This document shows positions 6,177-7,702 of a DNA stretch of 7,702 bases, piece by piece. This DNA is from Dehalococcoidia bacterium UBA1151. GTDB lineage: Bacteria; Chloroflexota; Dehalococcoidia; Lucifugimonadales; Lucifugimonadaceae. The position numbers and the translations under genes were made by a program. The stretch is from assembly GCA_002311865.1 (NCBI GenBank), contig DBZV01000116.1, positions 13,920 to 21,621 on the forward strand. Reading direction: 5' to 3'. The notes under the pieces are model-generated. The model worked only from the letters and a program-made list of their open reading frames with translations, did not search any database and was not told the DNA's origin. The first letter of the stretch is position 1. Each line of letters begins with the position of its first letter.

Positions 6177-6181
6177 CCTCC
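6177..6181 (-). promoter_or_regulatory. Ribosome binding site of the small two-anchor membrane protein
   Basis: On the minus strand GGGGAGGA precedes the ATG at 6171, with the GGAGG core 5 bases upstream. It is the strongest Shine-Dalgarno in the window and fixes the start. Confidence 0.75.
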
Positions 6182-6383
6182 CCGCTACGCCTATGTCACA
6201 AACGTTCAGTGGGTAAATCGTCGTAGATTCGGCGCCCATGGACTAGGCGGGTAACGTCGCGCCGTGAGTGAGGGTTGCCACACATGCCTGTGAGCCTTCG
6301 CGAGGTCGATTTGCTCCCCTCTTGAGCCCAGCCGTGTGCGAACATACCGCTCCTGAACGCAGCACCGTAAATCGTTCACGCCC

Positions 6384-6390
6384 AAGGGAG
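6384..6390 (+). promoter_or_regulatory. Ribosome binding site of the DgoD-like gene
   Basis: AAGGGAG lies 8 bases before the ATG at 6399. The distance and sequence support that start, which also gives the canonical family N-terminus MKITDIKPYP. Confidence 0.6.
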
Positions 6391-6398
6391 ACCGCTAA

Positions 6399-7559
6399 AT
6401 GAAGATCACAGATATCAAGCCATATCCAATATGGGTTGGACGCAGAAATCAGATGCTGGTGAAAGTAGAAACCGATGAAGGCATCTACGGATGGGGCGAA
6501 TCCGGACTCTCCGGCCGTGAACTGGCCGTAGAAGGCGCAATCAAGCACTACGCCAACTTCCTTGTCGACAGCGACCCAATGAAGATTGGCAGAGCGTGGC
6601 AGGAGATGTACCGAAGCCAGTACTTCGAGGGTGGCAGGGTGCTCACCGCAGCCATTTCGGCGATCGATATCGCACTCCATGACATCAAAGGCAAGGCACT
6701 TGGCGTCCCTGTCTACGAGCTTCTGGGCGGCAGACAGCGTGATTTTGTACCCGGATTCGCGACCACTCAGGCACCTCCCGGTGACGAGATGATCGAACAG
6801 GCCCAATTGCTGATCGACGATGGCTGGCAGGCGATGCGACTGTCATTCGCCCGAGGCACCGATTCCGACGATCCGTCCATATTCGAGCCGCGTGAATCGA
6901 TCGGCATGACCGCCAAGTGGTTCACGAAAGCCCGCAAAGAACTCGGCGATACGGTCGTTCTGGGCGTGGACTACCATCATCGGCTGAGCGTGGCGGAGTC
7001 GGCATCGTTCATGAACAAGATGCCCGCGGGAACGCTCGATTTCATCGAAGAGCCAATTAGGGACGAGTCACCGGAAGCCTATGAGGCGCTGCGATCGATG
7101 GTGGACATACCATTCGCCATCGGCGAGGAGTTTGCCTCCAAGTGGCAGTTCCTCCCCTACATCGAACGCGGGCTCACCAACTTCGCACGCGTGGACATCT
7201 GCAACGTTGGCGGCTTCACAGAAGCCATGAAAGTAGCCGGGTGGGCAGAGGCGCACTACATCGACCTCATGCCGCACAACCCGCTTGGTCCGGTCTGCGC
7301 CGCGGCGTCAATTCACCTTGGCGCAGCCGTCCCCAACTTTTCTTGGTTGGAAGCAAAAGCAAAAGTGCTGGGCGACGACGGGCGCTCCAACGCAGATATC
7401 TTCCCGCACCAGATCGATCTGGAAGGCTCCATGTATCCCGTGCCCACCGAACCCGGCCTTGGCGTCGACGTGAACGAAGACGCTCTCAAGGCCTACGAAT
7501 TCAAGCACTGGGAACCGAACCGGCTAGTCCACCGGGACGGCTCGTACACGAACGCGTAA
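6399..7559 (+). CDS. Enolase-superfamily sugar-acid dehydratase, D-galactonate dehydratase (DgoD)-like
   Basis: This 386-residue protein is predicted to dehydrate an aldonic acid to a 2-keto-3-deoxy acid with Mg2+, as DgoD does for D-galactonate. The N-terminal capping domain carries the ETDEGIYGWGE signature (24-34) and AIDIALHDIKGK (88-99). Barrel residues match DgoD positions recalled from the E. coli enzyme. They are metal ligands D191, E217 (FIEEP) and E243 (IGEE), catalytic H193 in DYHHRLS, the D266/H293 dyad (VDICNVGG, MPHNPLGP) and E318 in FSWLEAK. The C-terminus (EPNRLVHRDGSYTNA) also fits the DgoD end. The strand-2 Lys of DgoD is R147 here. The active site looks complete, but related aldonate dehydratases share it, so galactonate is only a working guess. 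The next enolase-family gene begins 32 bases downstream, suggesting an operon. Confidence 0.92.
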   Translation: MKITDIKPYPIWVGRRNQMLVKVETDEGIYGWGESGLSGRELAVEGAIKHYANFLVDSDPMKIGRAWQEMYRSQYFEGGRVLTAAISAIDIALHDIKGKALGVPVYELLGGRQRDFVPGFATTQAPPGDEMIEQAQLLIDDGWQAMRLSFARGTDSDDPSIFEPRESIGMTAKWFTKARKELGDTVVLGVDYHHRLSVAESASFMNKMPAGTLDFIEEPIRDESPEAYEALRSMVDIPFAIGEEFASKWQFLPYIERGLTNFARVDICNVGGFTEAMKVAGWAEAHYIDLMPHNPLGPVCAAASIHLGAAVPNFSWLEAKAKVLGDDGRSNADIFPHQIDLEGSMYPVPTEPGLGVDVNEDALKAYEFKHWEPNRLVHRDGSYTNA

Positions 7560-7575
7560 TCGAACTTGAACCCAC

Positions 7576-7580
7576 AGGAG
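7576..7580 (+). promoter_or_regulatory. Ribosome binding site of the third enolase-family gene
   Basis: AGGAG ends 11 bases before the ATG at 7592. The spacing is slightly long but supports that start, which gives the typical MKITAIKSYP family N-terminus. Confidence 0.5.
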
Positions 7581-7591
7581 TCCTCACCCCA

Positions 7592-7702
7592 ATGAAAATC
7601 ACTGCAATCAAGTCTTACCCGGCATGGTCCGTCTGGCGGAACGTCTACTTGGTGAAGATTGAGACCGACGAGGGCATCTACGGCTGGGGCGAGGGCGGCA
7701 CA
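7592..7702 (+). CDS. Enolase-superfamily protein, first 37 residues (3' end outside window)
   Basis: Only the first 37 codons are present. The peptide begins MKITAIKSYPAWSVWRN and carries the capping-domain signature ETDEGIYGWGE (24-34). It aligns without gaps to the start of the preceding DgoD-like protein with 26 of 37 residues identical, and the third codon positions have diverged. It is therefore a tandem paralog, but not a recent copy. It is probably another galactonate-type sugar-acid dehydratase. The catalytic residues lie beyond the window, so neither its activity nor its intactness can be judged. It sits 32 bases after the previous stop with no terminator between them. Confidence 0.85.
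   Translation, partial: MKITAIKSYPAWSVWRNVYLVKIETDEGIYGWGEGGT

Larger units (their letters stand above)
6172..6398. promoter_or_regulatory. Divergent intergenic region upstream of the DgoD-like gene
   Basis: The 227 bases between two outward-facing genes should hold both promoters and any operator for the dehydratase operon. I found no strong -35/-10 pair. The 9-base word GTAAATCGT occurs twice in direct orientation, at 6213-6221 and 6367-6375. One copy sits about 42 bases ahead of the minus-strand start and the other about 24 bases ahead of the plus-strand start. No terminator, riboswitch-like structure or small gene is apparent. Confidence 0.45.

Noticed and set aside
6243..6806. A 187-codon minus-strand frame spanning the divergent region and the start of the DgoD-like gene
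   Set aside because: Most of it is antisense to conserved DgoD-like coding sequence, and it shows no domain or ribosome site.
4408..7702. Recent tandem duplication of enolase-family genes
   Set aside because: The RhmD-type protein is distant from the DgoD-type ones, and the two tandem DgoD-type starts differ at many third codon positions, so the copies are old or independently acquired.

Overview
The window looks like chromosomal DNA from an uncultured, moderately GC-rich bacterium. Tandem but divergent enolase-superfamily sugar-acid dehydratase genes, a thiolase/DUF35 pair, an InhA-like FabI and a large orphan membrane protein together suggest Chloroflexota, possibly the marine SAR202 / Dehalococcoidia lineage, which is known for expanded enolase-family paralogs. 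That placement is inference from gene content and protein style. There is no rRNA or marker gene here to prove it. I see no mobile element, CRISPR array, tRNA or rRNA.

Layout. (1) Positions 2-998, plus strand: the end of a thiolase gene, a DUF35 zinc-ribbon/OB-fold protein that starts 2 bases after the thiolase stop, and a small glyoxalase-fold (VOC) protein 17 bases further on. They look like one operon for acyl-CoA metabolism. (2) Positions 1036-2181, minus strand: an enoyl-ACP reductase (FabI, with an InhA-like active site) followed after 3 bases by a GTG-started hotdog thioesterase related to fluoroacetyl-CoA thioesterase FlK. This pair converges on the VOC gene. (3) A 179-base divergent intergenic region leads into a 665-residue membrane protein of unknown function. 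Its predicted extracytoplasmic part carries an internal repeat with an exact 95-residue period. (4) Positions 4408-5574: an enolase-superfamily protein of L-rhamnonate dehydratase type whose first metal ligand appears to be Asn instead of Asp. (5) Positions 5581-6171, minus strand: a small unrecognised protein with a membrane segment at each end. (6) A 227-base divergent region, then a galactonate dehydratase (DgoD)-like gene and the start of a third enolase-superfamily gene 32 bases downstream, probably one operon.

How the genes work together. The left part handles CoA/ACP thioesters: thiolase with its DUF35 partner, FabI and a thioesterase. The right part is a sugar-acid dehydratase cluster that would turn aldonic acids into 2-keto-3-deoxy acids. 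No transporter, regulator or aldolase is visible, so substrates cannot be assigned. The best candidates for undescribed biology are the repeat-bearing membrane protein, the metal-ligand-substituted RhmD-like enzyme and the FabI/FlK-like pair.
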